Part shown: positions 38,823 to 51,335 of the stretch, piece after piece
Layout: the number at the start of each line of letters is the position of its first letter
Numbering within the stretch: position 1 is the first letter of the stretch
NCBI GenBank assembly: GCA_944990035.1
Contig: CALYLX010000157.1
Location: 496,001 to 560,000 of the forward strand
Direction of reading: 5' to 3'
Source: Clitopilus passeckerianus
Lineage: Eukaryota > Basidiomycota > Agaricomycetes > Agaricales > Entolomataceae
DNA: 64,000 bases
The notes under the pieces: generated by a model
Databases searched by the model: none
Told to the model about the DNA's origin: nothing
The model's input: only the letters and a program-made list of their open reading frames with translations
Program-made: the position numbers and the translations under genes

Positions 38823-40618
38823 TCAAAACGGCGGGAAGAATTGTGGACGATGGGGCCTTGTATTCGTAGATATAGCGACCTGGTTTGCGCCTGTAAGAGG
38901 ATTGCCCAAGTAAGCCTTCCCGCTAACAGCATCAGCTTCCTTGGGGCCTTTACTCTTTTTCTTCTTCGACTGGCCGTTGGTGTGGACCTCCCCTGGCTCA
39001 ACCTCCGCATGATTTCGCTTCTTCCCAGTGTTGCCTTTCTGATTCTGCTGCTGTTCGGTCTTCCACCAGGTCACGTGACCCACCGGAGGTGGGCTCTCAG
39101 CGAATTGGATACATTCGACAAGGCCATCTTTTGCAGCAAGATAAGCGACTGCGACTTTGGCGTTCCCTTTGCTGACGTGCTCCGTTCCTACTGTCCAGCG
39201 ATGCTCGATGGGGCTTGCGTGGGGCCGTGTGTAATAGAGAACAAGAGTCGCTCCCCAGGCTATCCAAATGTAACTTCAGTATGATGCATGAAAGTCATGG
39301 TTGAGGATCCCTTACCACCATTGTTGTAGTTGTAGTCATATTCCATACGCACTTGAGGGTACTTTTGAAGTAATTGGGACAGGAATGGGTAGAGACGGTG
39401 AATGCAGAAAGTCTTCTGGTGTTCATCAACCTTACTGGCCGCTGCGTTTTGCACCTTTTTGAGATGGGTTTTGAGCCCTCTCGACAAAGCTATCAGAGCA
39501 GCAGCAGATTTGGCGTGTTGGTGGGAAGCGAAGCGTGCGTCCGCAAGGTACGATAAGACTTCACTCTCTCGCTCAAGTCGTAATAGACAGCCGTGAACTA
39601 AGCAGAAACTACGTCAACAATCAAAACGTGAATATGGGGCCTGTGCAACTCACAAACACCTCCATTCTCTTCTCTTCTCCAGTAGAATTCCTTCATTCGC
39701 ATTCCAGACCCTTTGGCGGTCCCTATCGTTTTGTACAGGTATGCGGAAGGTGGAATTTTCCCAAGCAAGCCATCCTTCAACCCCAAGTCGGGCTTCGGCA
39801 GTTGGTCATTGAAGGCTTGCACTGAAAGTGGCTCTTCCGGAAGAGCGACAGGCAGATTTGGAAGAGTGGCTTTGGAGCGCACTGGTGCTGAAAGGTTTGC
39901 CGGTTTTGCAGAAGCAATCTTCTTGAGTATCCCAGCTTTGAGTGCGGTATCCGAGCAAGCCGCCTGTGCTTGTCGAGAGTTCTGGTAAACAGCATCCGTA
40001 GAATATGTTTCCAGAGGCCAGTCACGTCCAGGTATCAGTATTTCAAGCGCAGCGCCATAGGTACCTGTTGTCAGGTGAAGGCATTAGTAAGGAAGGAGCG
40101 TAAGCGTAGAGATGATGCCTACGGTCTGAGTCGTCGCGGAGTGTCCTGTCCTTCATGGTGTAGACTTGCCACCGCGCCGTAGCTCCCGCGGCCATGTTTT
40201 TTTGACATGCGTCATGGATTGTTCTTGATGAGGGGTCTAGTTCCTCCTCCTCCTCACGTTGGACTTCTGGCTCCTCTGCTATTGCTTCTTCCTCCATCGA
40301 ATCCGGCGGGTAAAGGAGAGATACCGTCCCGTCTTCCAGGCCCATCTCAGCCTTCTCCATGGTCAGAGACTGCTGCGAGAAGTCTTCTTCATCATTCGGA
40401 ACCGTTGCACCAGGAGGTGTTGCAGTTGCACTTCCACTGGTCTCCAGACTCGGTGGTGGTGCTTCGGTCACCAATCCGAGTGGGTCTGTTTCGAGTTGGG
40501 ATTGTTCACTAGCCCAGTTTTTCGACACAGACAAGAATTCATCGATACTCAGCGCCCCACGCGCGCGTAGATTGGCTCTGACCTGGTCGAATAGCGTCAA
40601 GGTGTCGGTGAAAGCCAT
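38823..40618 (-). CDS. Conserved 539-aa protein with dsRBD-like C-terminal region
   Basis: Four exons (40123-40618, 39660-40064, 39316-39597, 38823-39259), all phases consistent, 539 aa. The N-terminus starts MAFTDTLTLFDQVRANLRAR, followed by an acidic low-complexity region (EVQREEEEELDPS). The middle has IPPSAYLYKTIGTAKGSGMR with MKEFYWRREENG, then a helical, Ala/Lys-rich stretch. Near residues 390-455, GAWGATLVLYYTRPHASPIE, VGTEHVSKGNAKVAVAYLAA and KDGLVECIQFA follow the order strand-strand-strand-helix with a K-xAK-xAVAxxAA helix, like a double-stranded-RNA-binding domain. The C-terminal tail is basic with a KKKKSKGPK run, a likely nuclear localisation signal. I do not recognise a catalytic domain. 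The dsRBD idea is an inference from the pattern only. Confidence 0.72.
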
Positions 40619-42230
40619 GCCATCACAACCTCCGAAAGGAGGCGCTCAAACAGCAACGCGTTGTTTGACAACATCGTCTGATCTAAGCAATAGATTAGAT
40701 CTGGCCAAGGAAGTTCAGAGCCTGCCAGGCGCCAGCATGCTATGATAGAGACCGGTAAGTGCGCCGGACATCCATCGGTCTCCAGCCTTCTTTCATGGAA
40801 CTTTTTTTATTGCTTAAACAAGGACCGATAACAATGAATACTAAAAGAAATCGTCAAAATGTGTACGGATACCGCGCGGATATCGTAAGGGATAGAAATA
40901 TCAACCAACAAGGGGAGTCAAAAAGGGAGTCGAAAGCTTCAGCGAGAAGACAGTTTAAAGTATAGAGTGAATGGTCGGGCGCCATTGTATTCACTTCATT
41001 CAGAAGTGGATGAAGGCACAGACTCATAAAATATTTGTCCGACGTTTTGCCCTCTCCCTCCCTCAGTGGGGAGTAATGACTTGGGTCTGTTGCCTACCTA
41101 CCTATATGAGTTGAATCTATGGTCAGGACGCGGTCCATCTATCCAACTATAGCTGAATACGAAAGGACGCCTATCGAAATTCACATTCGGATCTGCCTCA
41201 TGCACCGAAAGGAACTCACACTGACATCAAAAACTTCTTAATGAATAGCGGCGATCGGTGAAAAAGGCACGATACAATGCCATGTTCTAGAAATACTGGA
41301 CGCCGTTGAATTGGGTGTTGAACACAGTTTGTAATTGGGGACTAGATTATTGTACCGGGGACAACCAAATCCTACGAAATCGAAAATCCCTCTTTAGAGG
41401 ATTCCCAAAGTCTATCCGTCGTACGCAAAGGAAATTATGGAATAAGACGTTTGCTGAAGATACTGATAGTCGGGGACATGGCTTCCCGTTCCATCCGTTA
41501 TGACGCCCTACGTATGGATTTCCCTTCGATCACATCCGGTGGATCACTCCCAAGTACAAGGTACCAACTGTAAGTCTCCGGACCCTCTGTCATTGTGATG
41601 ATCGACAGACCTAAGTATTACCTCTTCTGGGTCATCGCCCATACTGACTCTGCCTCATTGTTTCCTCCTGGCAAGCCTTATTCTTCTCGTATTGAGTACG
41701 CCACCACGGCTGCTATGATGACTTGGTCCGTTTTCAGACTCATGCGGTTATTCACTCATGAGCTGTTGTGGTACAATCCACGTCATATCTCGACGGACTC
41801 TTTTCTACGGCGTCTACACCACAGTACTGTTTGGAAATGTAACGTGCTCCGATAAACCCTGCAAGATATGATCTGAAAGGTATTGAGAACTACGTCGATC
41901 ACTCAATTATGCGCCACTGTCAAACCGTTACTGAGGTTCGCGCGTGCGTATGCGTTGGGTGAGGATACCAGACTACCATGTTTCATTATCAAGTAGAGGG
42001 GGAGGTAGCGCTACAGGCTACACCTAACCGACATAGCATCACAAATTCCACCCGGAATAGCCTGAAAGCTAGTCGGAGAGGGAAAAAGAATGAAATCAAA
42101 GGGAGGGTCCAATGTCCAAGGATAATAAAATAAACACGTATACAGGTCATGCAATGCCAGGTATCAAGAGAGGGTGTCGACGTATCGTGTGGGGTATGGA
42201 TTAAATAAGACAAACGTAGGGCACAATCAT
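40619..42230. other. Intergenic 1.6 kb
   Basis: Contains the promoter of the 539-aa gene (left end) and the 3' untranslated region of the TVP38-type gene (right end). A frame at 41595-41855 on the plus strand has no motif I recognise. No repeat or RNA gene seen. Confidence 0.4.
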
Positions 42231-44543
42231 TTAGGCAGCATAGGTCTGATAACTAGGCGGCCTGCCAGAAGGTGAGAGCCTCCGTGATGGATGTGATTGC
42301 TGCCTTTGTGTTTGGCCTTGCCCCTGTCCTGGCTGTTGTTGCTGTGAGGGTGCTGGTGATCGGCCTGTCAGCGCTGTATCATGAGGGTTTGGTATACTGT
42401 CCTCCAGTGGGTCCGGACTGCTGCTCAGCGCGGTCCTATATGAGGCGTCCGTCGCTTCCTGTGCGTGCCCTCCTGTCCGCCCTCCAATGTGTACAGCACC
42501 CGGGCTTGCAAGTATTGGCACAGGTGCGGCAAATGGCGGTATGGGTGACTGACCATCTGCTGACAGCCCGTGAGTCGGAGTCCGCATCGTCGCCGTCTGT
42601 GCCTGTGTCGGCGTCTGCTGATTTGTATTGGAGCCGGACCCCTGCCACGATACAAATTGCGTCTGCGTCGGTGTCTGCGCCATGTTAACATGTTGCTGTT
42701 GCTGATGGTCTGTATGCCTCCTCCGTTCATTGTCGTGATGATGATCCTGCGGTTCCACGGCTGACGACACTCCCGCTGCATCCATCAACCCGCCATACGG
42801 ATTCTGGTTCCTCAACGTCTCTACACTCTGCCTTCCGTCCTCTCCAGATGAATCGCTGCCTTGCCTCTTCACACCAGCATAATACCCTCCATAAGCATCT
42901 GGCCGAGCATGCTCCATAGGCTTCATATTCATCATATCCCACCCAACTTCATCTGTGCTCTCTTGCGCACGATGGCCGTGTCCGTGTCCACTGTATTCAT
43001 ATGGGTTGGGGTAGCCAGCACCCGCAGGACGAGCAGCTTGGGGCTGCGGCGCGTAGATGTTCGTGTGGGTGGGCTTAAGTGGGATAGCGGTGGTACTTTG
43101 GCCGGGAGAGGAACCATTGAATGTGAGAGTGGTCTCGGAGGCGAAGGCGTTGGTGTACGGTATCGGTGAGGCGGAATCTGGGGCATCGGAGGCAGCCCAT
43201 GCCCTTGCGAGTTTTGCTTGTCTGCGAGTACCATCAGTAAGTTCGTCCACGCGTAAATGTATGAGTGAAATAACCCACCTCGCTTTCCTCCTCTCGTAAA
43301 TAACCTCAGGCTTCACCTTGTTCATCTGCCGGTAGATATACCACATTGCCACGACTGTGATCACAAATGTGATTGCCAGGACGACGTCACTTATAATCCT
43401 GCTCTTCGTGTCCTTCACGCCTGAATCTGATTGTTCGAGGATGACACCCAGGTAGACGGTGATGAACTGTTTGGGCATGGACAAGATGGCAGCTAGCGAG
43501 AAGACAATAATGCCCATGCCGCATGTTGAAAAGACAGCGGTGGTGACTGGATAGACAGCTGGTCAGTTGGGTTCCACAATTAAGAGGCAAAGCGACAAAC
43601 AATGTCCGGGTATAGCACTCAACCTAGCAATCAGCGCAATCTTGAACCCTCCGTCTCTAACCACCTTCGCGAGGCAAGCATATGTGATTTTCGTCCTTTC
43701 AAGCTTTTCCCCTCGCGAGCGACAGCAGTATTTGAAAGCGCTACATAAGGTTTGAATTAGGTTAAATCAGAAGACGGCATGAAGGGAAACATACTAGAAA
43801 TTTCCAACTTCGCCCAAGAATGTTCCTGCGGATACAATGGCGAAGCCAATCCAGAGGCCCCACACGAGGCCACACAAGATAGCAACGATTTCATGACCAA
43901 AAAGCTAGGAGTTCGTATCAGAAACGCAACAAGGCGGAGGGTGGACCGAATCTAACGTACCGGAGGAAACGAGATGACGAACAGCACCCCAATGGGCACC
44001 AACCAGCCAAGCTTGAGGTCGTGAAGCCACCTCGTCGCTGGGGTCAACCAGTGGACGATTTGTTTATGATAGATGGTGACAAGGGCGGTGAGGACGAGGA
44101 TGACCACCAGTATAACATAATACCCTGTGCAGTGGAAGATTCGTAGTCAGGACCCGAAATACATTCATGATTCATTGAAAGATGCAATGGCCTGTTGAGG
44201 CCAGCCCTCATTTGCGGGTGAAAGATCACGAATACTCACATAACCACTCCCTCCTTATCCAGAACCTCCACGAACTGATCGTTTTCCAGTCAATTGCGCC
44301 CGTCGCCAACTCTTTGGCCTCACTTGGCGTTGGGCTTGGTGTTCTTGCCACCATCCTCCGGCGTTCCTGTTCTGATTCTGGGCCTGCAGGTGGAGTGATT
44401 GGCTTGCCGTATCCAGCCTGCCCGGCGCTCAGGTAGTTGCTGCTGTCATTATTTTGTGGCGGGTATGGATATTTTGAATTTGGCCCGACCTCGAGGTCAA
44501 GATTTTGCGGGGCTGGAGGGTAGCCTAGCGAGTAGGTTGCCAT
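42231..44543 (-). CDS. TVP38/TMEM64-type (VTT domain, SNARE-associated Golgi) membrane protein
   Basis: Six exons (44240-44543, 43961-44124, 43795-43904, 43601-43740, 43279-43546, 42231-43221) give 658 aa. The first ~100 residues are Pro/Ser/Asn-rich. Residues about 100-300 are the VTT/DedA domain: LWYYVILVVILVLTALVTIY, VPIGVLFVISFPPLFGHEIV, a re-entrant-like GLWIGFAIVSAGTFLGEVGN, the signature IALIARLSAIPGHFTTAVFS, and helices in VFSLAAILSMPKQFITVYLG and VVLAITFVITVVAMWYIYRQ. Family members act at Golgi/ER membranes, and VTT proteins have been linked to lipid scrambling. The last ~320 residues are disordered, His/Gln/Pro-rich, and probably regulatory. The intron 43222-43278 keeps the frame (57 nt) and would be translated if overlooked. 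Confidence 0.92.
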
Positions 44544-45717
44544 TCTTGGTATTCGGCGTTGGTGGAATTACACGCGGTTGGTGCAAGTTCGTCGGCGCAA
44601 TTAAATACAGGTGGCACCGTCGTCGTGGGTAACGAAAGAAAGACACTAAGCTTGGCCCAGCCGAGTGAGTGGAGTGGTCGTTGTGAAGCTCGAGGTTTGT
44701 TCCACTGGTTGCACTGTCCGCCCGCAGCCTCGGGACTTCAATCAGTTCCCACAATAGTGGCACTGCCATTCTGTCGGTCACCACACGCCTTCATACCGAG
44801 GATTTCATGTAGATTATTGTCATGTTTGAAATGGAATGCGGAAGGCTGGAGGCAAGTAGATGCAGATAATCGAGCGACAGACTCTCATGAAGCGTTCCCC
44901 ACACCCAGCGTACCTGACCATGGCGAACATAATTCTGTAAATTACGGATCAATTTTTGGCAAGGGCTGGCAACTATTTTTATTATCATGTATCGATGAGA
45001 GCTTGAAGGCTATGTCGCGCTACTCAGGCCGAGATAAGCCACCTTCAGTCATAATGAGTCTGGACTGCGATTGTGTTTCGAACGGTTATTTTAGCCAGTT
45101 ATTTTCAAGTTTTATTGTGCGGAAATTGTGGAAGAACCTTCTGACTTGTTATCACAGAAGTTATTACTCATTATCTGCGTTTGAAAGCAACCATTACGCA
45201 TGTTAGAAGGAAATGAACATATGATCACCTGTGTCCCTTCGTGTCAGAAGTCTTGCCTCTTTGAGGAGGTGCCAAAGTCGTCCCATCTATTTTTGCTTCA
45301 GTAACTCCAGTTTTTCATGTAGCTTTCGTCAGCTTGCACCCCGTCGATGCCCACTTGAATAATGCCCACTTTGTCTTTCTCGACTCTCGCAACCAGGTTT
45401 GCTTTTCAGCTGAAAACCAAACACCGCCGACCCAGTACCGCAGCCAGAGCGCTTACCATCAGCGGACATCATGATGAAAACCCGTTTAGGAAACAACTCC
45501 TTCGAGAAAATCTCGCTAAGCCTTTGTGTGTGATCTCATTCAAATTACAGACACCGAAGAGAATAAGTCCATAAATATGATCGATGTGTACAGAACAGAC
45601 TTGTCTTCGTCCCATTCCAGCTTGGCTTGGTTTTTTGAACGCGCTCTGCCTTCTGCCCGCTCCCTGCGCAGCTGCAACCCCAAGGCCGTAGACTAAGGCT
45701 CCTAATTTCGTCACAGG
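44544..45717. other. Intergenic, divergent promoter region
   Basis: About 1.2 kb between the TVP38-type gene (minus) and the first MpaB-like gene (plus), so both promoters lie here. A 215-codon plus-strand frame (44559-45206) begins right beside the TVP38 start, has no ATG-led conserved content and no domain, and is rejected. Nothing else is supported. Confidence 0.45.
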
Positions 45718-47730
45718 ATGCCTTTCAACTTGCCAACAGCATTGCCAACGAACGTGTCAACTCCAGGTGTGATAGGCATCGCAGCAGTCTGCTATCTGAC
45801 TGTCTGCCGTGCTCTCCGCTGGAGGAGATACAATGCAATTCACAAGAAGTACGCTCATAAATGGGACTCTGAGAAGAATGCTTTGAGACCTGGGCAAGAG
45901 CTTACACCGGAAGAAGCACAGGAAATCATCCTGGTCGGAATACTGTACGATATGCCAATGTTGATGAACTATTCTCTGGCTTTTGCCTTGTTCAAGACTT
46001 ATGCCATTGTGAGTTTATTTGTTTTATTTGCTCAGACGCTAGGTTGACTGACCCCTTTGAATGGTTCAGCCCTCCATTTCCGGCCTACTTCTAAAGACCA
46101 AGGAACTAGGGAGTCAAGAAATGGTCGCGAAGCGATATATCGATGTCCGTTTACTCTTCAACGTCTCCTCTTTACTTTTCCCCTGATATTCTCCCTTCCC
46201 CTCAGACTGAGCTTCTGATTGGTGAGTCACCAGCTTGACCAACCACGTCTCCCGAATTACTCATTATTCTTCCTGCCAACCGAATAGCCACATGGATAGG
46301 CTGCCCGCTTTCAGGCTTCTTCCCGTCCTCGAATCCCTATTCTATCAAAGGGGAACCTAGTGAAACCACTCCGCTCAAGGGTGAACAAGCACCGGACCCA
46401 AGAGCCAACATTGCGATTGCAAGGACGAATTGGTTGCATTCGAAGTACAAGATCGTATGTATCCTTTTCCCGCTCGAACATTCTATGCTTTCTCCGCCGG
46501 TGTTCTGATTCGCTGTCGCTAATTGATTTATCTTATGATTGACAGAAAAATGATGATTATTTGTATACGCTAGCGTTGTTCATCCTTGAGCCAATCGTAC
46601 GTCTCCTTTCTTCTACTCCATTGCAACACATGAAGGTATATCTGTCCAGACATGGACCTCAAAATTCGGCTGGCGTGCCCTTTCTCCTCTCGAACAATAT
46701 TCCTTGTACACCTACTGGTTGGAGATCAGTAAACGAATGAAGATTCAGGATGTTCCCGAGACATTGGAAGAGTTGAAGGCTTGGAGCAAGGTTTGTCCAT
46801 TCCACTTCCCCCTCTCCTTTTCTCCTGAACTAAGAGGTACTATTGTAAACTCCAGAACTATGAAGCCCAATACATGGTTCCCGCTGATTCTAATCACTCA
46901 GTCGCCTGTCTGACTACAGAGGAACTCTTGTTCGGTGTTCCGGATGTGCTGGGTATCAAGTCGTTCTGCAGGAGGATCACGGTTTGTTTGCTGGATGACA
47001 TTGTTAGAGAAGCTATGTTGTGTGTACTCAATCCTCTCCGAATCCCTCTTTCCCATCTGATCTCGATTTGTCTCACAGGTACAAGGCCCAGCCGAGGATC
47101 CTGCACATTATCACCAACGCTACACTCCACTCCGTGAGCTTTGTCCAAGGATATCTCTGCCCACCAAGGAGGCACCCCAACTTCATTGTGGACCTCAGGG
47201 CGAAACCCAAGGACGCCTGTCCGTTTGCCATACCTACTCGGTTAGTCTCATGAATACCTTCACATTCTGCATCTTCCTCCATCTCTCCTCAAAAATGTCC
47301 TTGGCGGAAGAACCATGATCTGACCCACCCAACCAGGGTCCCCTCAAGGCCATGGTATAAACCCGAAGGCAAAGGGTTGGGTTACCTTCGCGACAAGCTC
47401 ATGGTCTGGACTGGGCTGTACGAGGAGATGCCTGCATCTCGGTTGAACGCAGGCGGGTATAGATTGGAGACTACCGTATGTTACTCCCCCTTTGCAACTC
47501 CCTTTTGAAATCTGACTGGATAACCCCACTTTCCTTCCTTGTGTAAAGGGTCCTTTGATGTTTGAGAAATGTGATTATATTCATTTGACTGGTGTTAATA
47601 GCTATATTGACGGCAATGACTTTCAGCTGGACGTGAAGAGGTCATCAGAGCGGCTGAGGAGATGTTGGGATGCCCCGTGTCTGGGGTGTGGTCCGGATTT
47701 AAGGATGCGGATGCGAAGAAGAGTGTTTAG
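45718..47730 (+). CDS. MpaB-like (DUF2236) membrane-bound oxygenase, tandem copy 1
   Basis: Eleven exons: 45718-46008, 46070-46144, 46206-46221, 46288-46454, 46546-46596, 46650-46790, 46856-47019, 47079-47240, 47337-47475, 47549-47570 and 47627-47730. The product is 443 aa. An N-terminal membrane helix (GVIGIAAVCYLTVCRALRWR) anchors the protein, followed by RRYNAIHKKYAHKWD. The catalytic core of the family is recognisable from ATWIGCPLSGFFPSSNP, ARTNWLHSKYKI, WTSKFGWRALSPLEQYS, and YWLEISKRMKIQDVPETLEE. The C-terminus ends GCPVSGVWSGFK. MpaB' of mycophenolic-acid producers, an ER-bound oxygenase that cleaves a terpenoid chain, and bacterial rubber oxygenases belong to this superfamily. The substrate here is unknown, and no biosynthetic cluster surrounds it. 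Exon 3 is only 16 nt. Confidence 0.88.
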
Positions 47731-48750
47731 TTGATTCTGGTGCTGTTTCTTTTGTTATAGCCCATTCTATCTAGCCCATATCAGCTTGTCGGAAATACTA
47801 ACGAATCTGGTGTCACCTCAACAAACAATACGAACTTCTATTGTCTATACAGTCATGATCGTCTCATATTCATCTAGACAACCAAGCAAGTACGTCCACT
47901 GCAGGCCAAACCAGCCTCGGGCTGGCAGATTGGTAAACTTGCAAACTCAAATGTATCAGGGACCGACCAAGGAGCGAGATCGTACGAAATTTTGCTCACT
48001 TTCCCCGTGCCTTGCTCACCGACCGTTCCGACTTTCAAGGAAAATACTCGAGGAAGAGTCATTCGGTCTTCGTCAACAACAATTGCAAAGATTACTTCAG
48101 CCAGTCAAGATCTCGCCTATATCATATCTGTTCAAACAAAACGTGGACTGATTGCGTTTGCCATTCCGCGTCTTCGCTTCCCAATCTCCACGATGTATAC
48201 ACGGCCATTCTGGACGTCAGAGATGGAGTAGAATCTTGCTGGGTTATCTCTGGTGCTGAATCCAGGCTGTCATTCTTCATTACCAGTTGGCCTCGTGTTT
48301 TCTGAAGGTGAGAAGATGGTTGCAGTTGACACTCAAGTGTGCTGATTCCGAGCCAGGCTTTCCGGATGAATCCTGTCAGTTCCTGCTTGTGATAGCTCTA
48401 AGTCTCCACCATGCTACGGCGCAAGCTTGCTTGAAAGTACTCAATGGGCCACGCTTCGACAGTTTAATAACGGTCAAACCTAATCAGCATTATGTACGCC
48501 AAATTTCACAGTTATTCGGCTAGACGAAGAGTTCCCGCTGCCTCGATGCCGTGCCTTCAGTTTCCAAGTAATCGAACTTCCAACTCTGGCATCGATTTTG
48601 GCCGAGAGTTCCGAACGGCTGTTAATCTTAAAGCACTGATGAATATGAGCTGTCAGCTTCACTTCCGATAGTCACCAACAGCCGCGTCCTATAAATTCTC
48701 CAAGCTGGGACCCACATCGACCCTATCATATCTCGCTGTTCAATCAAAGG
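47731..48750. other. Intergenic between tandem MpaB-like genes
   Basis: About 1 kb. A TATAAA box near its right end serves the second copy. Frames at 47786-48305 lack signatures. Nothing else recognised. Confidence 0.4.
48690..48695 (+). promoter_or_regulatory. TATA box of MpaB-like copy 2
   Basis: TATAAA stands 56 bp before the ATG at 48751, a normal spacing for a short fungal leader. Confidence 0.55.
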
Positions 48751-50695
48751 ATGCCATCACTCCCTTTATTAGACTCACAATTCAACTTCTGTCCGACACT
48801 AGGCGTTGTTGGCATTATTGCGCCCATTTTCTATGTCGGGCTCTGTCGGTCACTTCGCTGGAGAAGATACAACGCTCTTCACAAGCAATACGGACACAAA
48901 TGGGACCCTTCGAAAAACGCCATGAAAACTGGTCAGAAGCTCTCACCGGAAGAAGCCCAGGAGATTCTTCAGGTTGCCATCTTGTACGATATGCCTACCC
49001 TGATGGACTATTCGAACGCCTTCGCGTTGTTCAGAACCTACGCAATCGTACGTTTGATCCAAGGCCCATGTATTCACATTTTGACACTTCGTTGGAGCAT
49101 AGCCGTCGATTTCTACCCTCCTCGTTCAGACAAAGCAGTTAGGTGGAGCAGATATGGCTGCGAAGAGATACCTCGACGTATGTCAAAGAATTGTTTTCCA
49201 TTTTGCCTTCGTTTGCTGATCCAATGATTGCTGCTCTAGACACAACTCTTGTTCGGTGTGTCTAGTCGACGCTCCAATCTGTTCAGCTTATTTACGGCAT
49301 TCCTGGTCCAGCTACCTGGGTTACCTGTCCAATATCCGGCTTCTTCCCATCTTACAAGCCAAAGGACAGCCGAGCTCCTGACCCGAGGTCGATGATCGCA
49401 TTAGCAAGAACGAACTGGCTGCACTCAAAGTACAAGATTGTAAGCATTAATAATCCCACTGTCAGCGTTCCTTGGTACTCAACTTTGCCACCCAGAGTAA
49501 CGAAGAATATCTGTACACCCTTTCCCTAATCATAGATCAAACTCTAGTGCGTTCAGTCCGACCAAATTACGAACCCCGGAGGAGAAAATTCATATCCACA
49601 GACCTGGACCTCAAAGTATGGCTGGCGTGCATTGTCTCCACTGGAACAGCACGCCTTGTTTGTTTTCTGGGTAGAAATCGGCAAGCGTATGAATATTAAA
49701 GATATTCCGGCAACTATGGAGGAGCTGGATGCCTGGACGAAGGTATGTACTATCCTGGCCAGATTATTTCTACCTTGTATTCCTCCCATTCCTCGTTCAA
49801 ATCATGTGCATGATCAAATATGCGCTGACCTCGTCATCTTGTTTATCAGTCATGGGAGACAGAAAACATAGCTCCTGCCGAGACGAACCACCTCCTCGCA
49901 AGTCTCTCTGTAGATGAGCTTTTCTTCGGAGTTCCGGAGGCATTTGGGATCAAGAACTTCTTTCGCAGAATATCCATCTGCCTTCTTAGCGAGAATGTCA
50001 GGGTGGCTATGATGTGCGTAGCCATCCTTGATCCTCTTCCTCCAGCTTCAGGCTGACGGAACCACCATCTGCAGGTATCCTCCTCAGCCAGCGTGGCTCC
50101 ACGCCTTGACGAACGGGTTGCTTCTTGGCGTAGCGTTCTTCCAGCGGCGGCTATGTCTCCCTAGGAGGCAATCCGACCCTCAATCGATTGTCAATTTGGG
50201 AGCAAATGCTGGTGCTGCTTGTCCGCTTGCTGTTCCTACTAGGTCTGTCTTTGCCTCCCGTTTACTTTTGCCATCGAATCGATCTTGTTGATGATGACCC
50301 TATGATAGGTATCCTTCCCGGCCGTGGTACCGACCCGAACCCACAGGCCTCGGTTACATCTGGCAGAAGCTTCAGGCCTGGACGGGATTCTATACAGAGC
50401 TCCCTGGACCACATTTGAATTCCGGTGGATATAGCTTAGTGACTCTAGTGAGTATCAACGTTTTCCTTGCATTCCTGGCAAAATGCGTGCTCAATCAGTC
50501 CTCCCATTATCAGGGCCCTTCTCGTTATGAAAACTGTAAGCAAACTATTTCTTGTACTTGAGGTCAATCCACTGAACACCCTCCATAGCTGGTCGAGGAG
50601 AAGTTGTCAAGATGGCGGAGGACATGCAGGGTTTCCCTGTCTCGGGTGTATGGAGTGGGTTCAAAGCTGGAGAGGCGAAGCAAGCTGTTAAGTAG
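48751..50695 (+). CDS. MpaB-like (DUF2236) membrane-bound oxygenase, tandem copy 2
   Basis: Eleven exons: 48751-49047, 49103-49177, 49240-49255, 49312-49439, 49496-49546, 49602-49742, 49850-50013, 50075-50242, 50309-50447, 50514-50535 and 50589-50695. The product is 435 aa. It has the same anchor-plus-core layout as the gene at 45718 (YNALHKQYGHKWDPSKN, ATWVTCPISGFFPS, ARTNWLHSKYKI, SKYGWRALSPLEQHALFVFW, GFPVSGVWSGFK). Seven of the eleven exons match copy 1 exactly in length; exon 4 is 39 nt shorter, removing residues between the SGFF and DPR motifs. The last introns sit at identical places. This is a tandem paralogue pair, older than the sequence of its introns would suggest. Activity is inferred only from family; no substrate can be named. 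Confidence 0.88.
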
Positions 50696-51335
50696 AGGTG
50701 GAGCGAGCGTACCTGCACGTCCTCGTGTTGGCACCTTCCGTAAATGTGTAAAACCCATTGATTCAACCAGGTTTAGAGTCGGCCTTCAATAAAGCTTCAT
50801 ATTTAGATGATTTAGAGGGTTCAGGCTGCTGAGACGGGCTACTCATTGGCGAATGAAGTGTATATATTGCCTGAGTTAAGAACCATATATCTCTTGCGAG
50901 CTCAGATGGGTTATTTGACCGGAATATAGTGGATTATGGGAGAGTTTGGTTTGCACTCGGTTTGTCATCGTCGTTGCTGAACGGAGAAGGGAGAAACTGG
51001 CGTATTTTTAAGGAAGGGTTTGGCATTGGACCTGCTCACATACCAATGGGCACCCAGGAGCCAGAGGCATGCCAAGTCGATCAAACGCGATGTCTTTATT
51101 CGGTTCCAACGCCTTTGCCAAACAACCACCGGCTGAGGCCAAAACGCAAAACCTCCGAGTCCCATCAAAAGTTCGACAACAGGCACGCGAAAGGGCCAAA
51201 AATGGCTTGGTCACTTGGAACTTCGAAGAACGTCAGCTCAGGCTGTGCGGCAGCTGCCACGAATCACCGTACACACATCTCCTTCGTGGCCTCGAGGAGA
51301 CCCAGAATTGTATCTACACGCTTGGGATTAGGATT
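50696..51335. other. Intergenic with one copy of a dispersed repeat
   Basis: About 640 bp between the second MpaB-like gene and the Iec1-like gene. Bases 50780-50970 are a diverged copy of a segment also present at 56170-56350. A plus-strand frame runs into the Iec1-like coding region from 51069, but the first good ATG in the conserved frame is at 51336. Confidence 0.5.
50780..50970 (+). repeat. Dispersed repeat, copy 1
   Basis: Shares long blocks with 56170-56350 in the same orientation, for example GATGATTTAGAG(G/C)GTTCAGG at 50806 onwards, ATTGCCTGAGTTA(A/G)GAAC and TTGGTTTG. Spacing inside the two copies differs by indels, so they are old duplicates. It follows the stop of an MpaB-like gene by 85 bp. 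No terminal inverted repeats are obvious. Confidence 0.65.

Noticed and set aside
44559..45206. 215-codon plus-strand open frame
   Set aside because: It starts within the promoter of the TVP38-type gene, has no domain or intron logic and an unconvincing amino-acid pattern. Treated as chance.
45718..50695. Biosynthetic gene cluster around the MpaB-like pair
   Set aside because: Neighbours are a VTT protein and an INO80 subunit. No synthase, P450 or transferase is adjacent, so a cluster is not supported.
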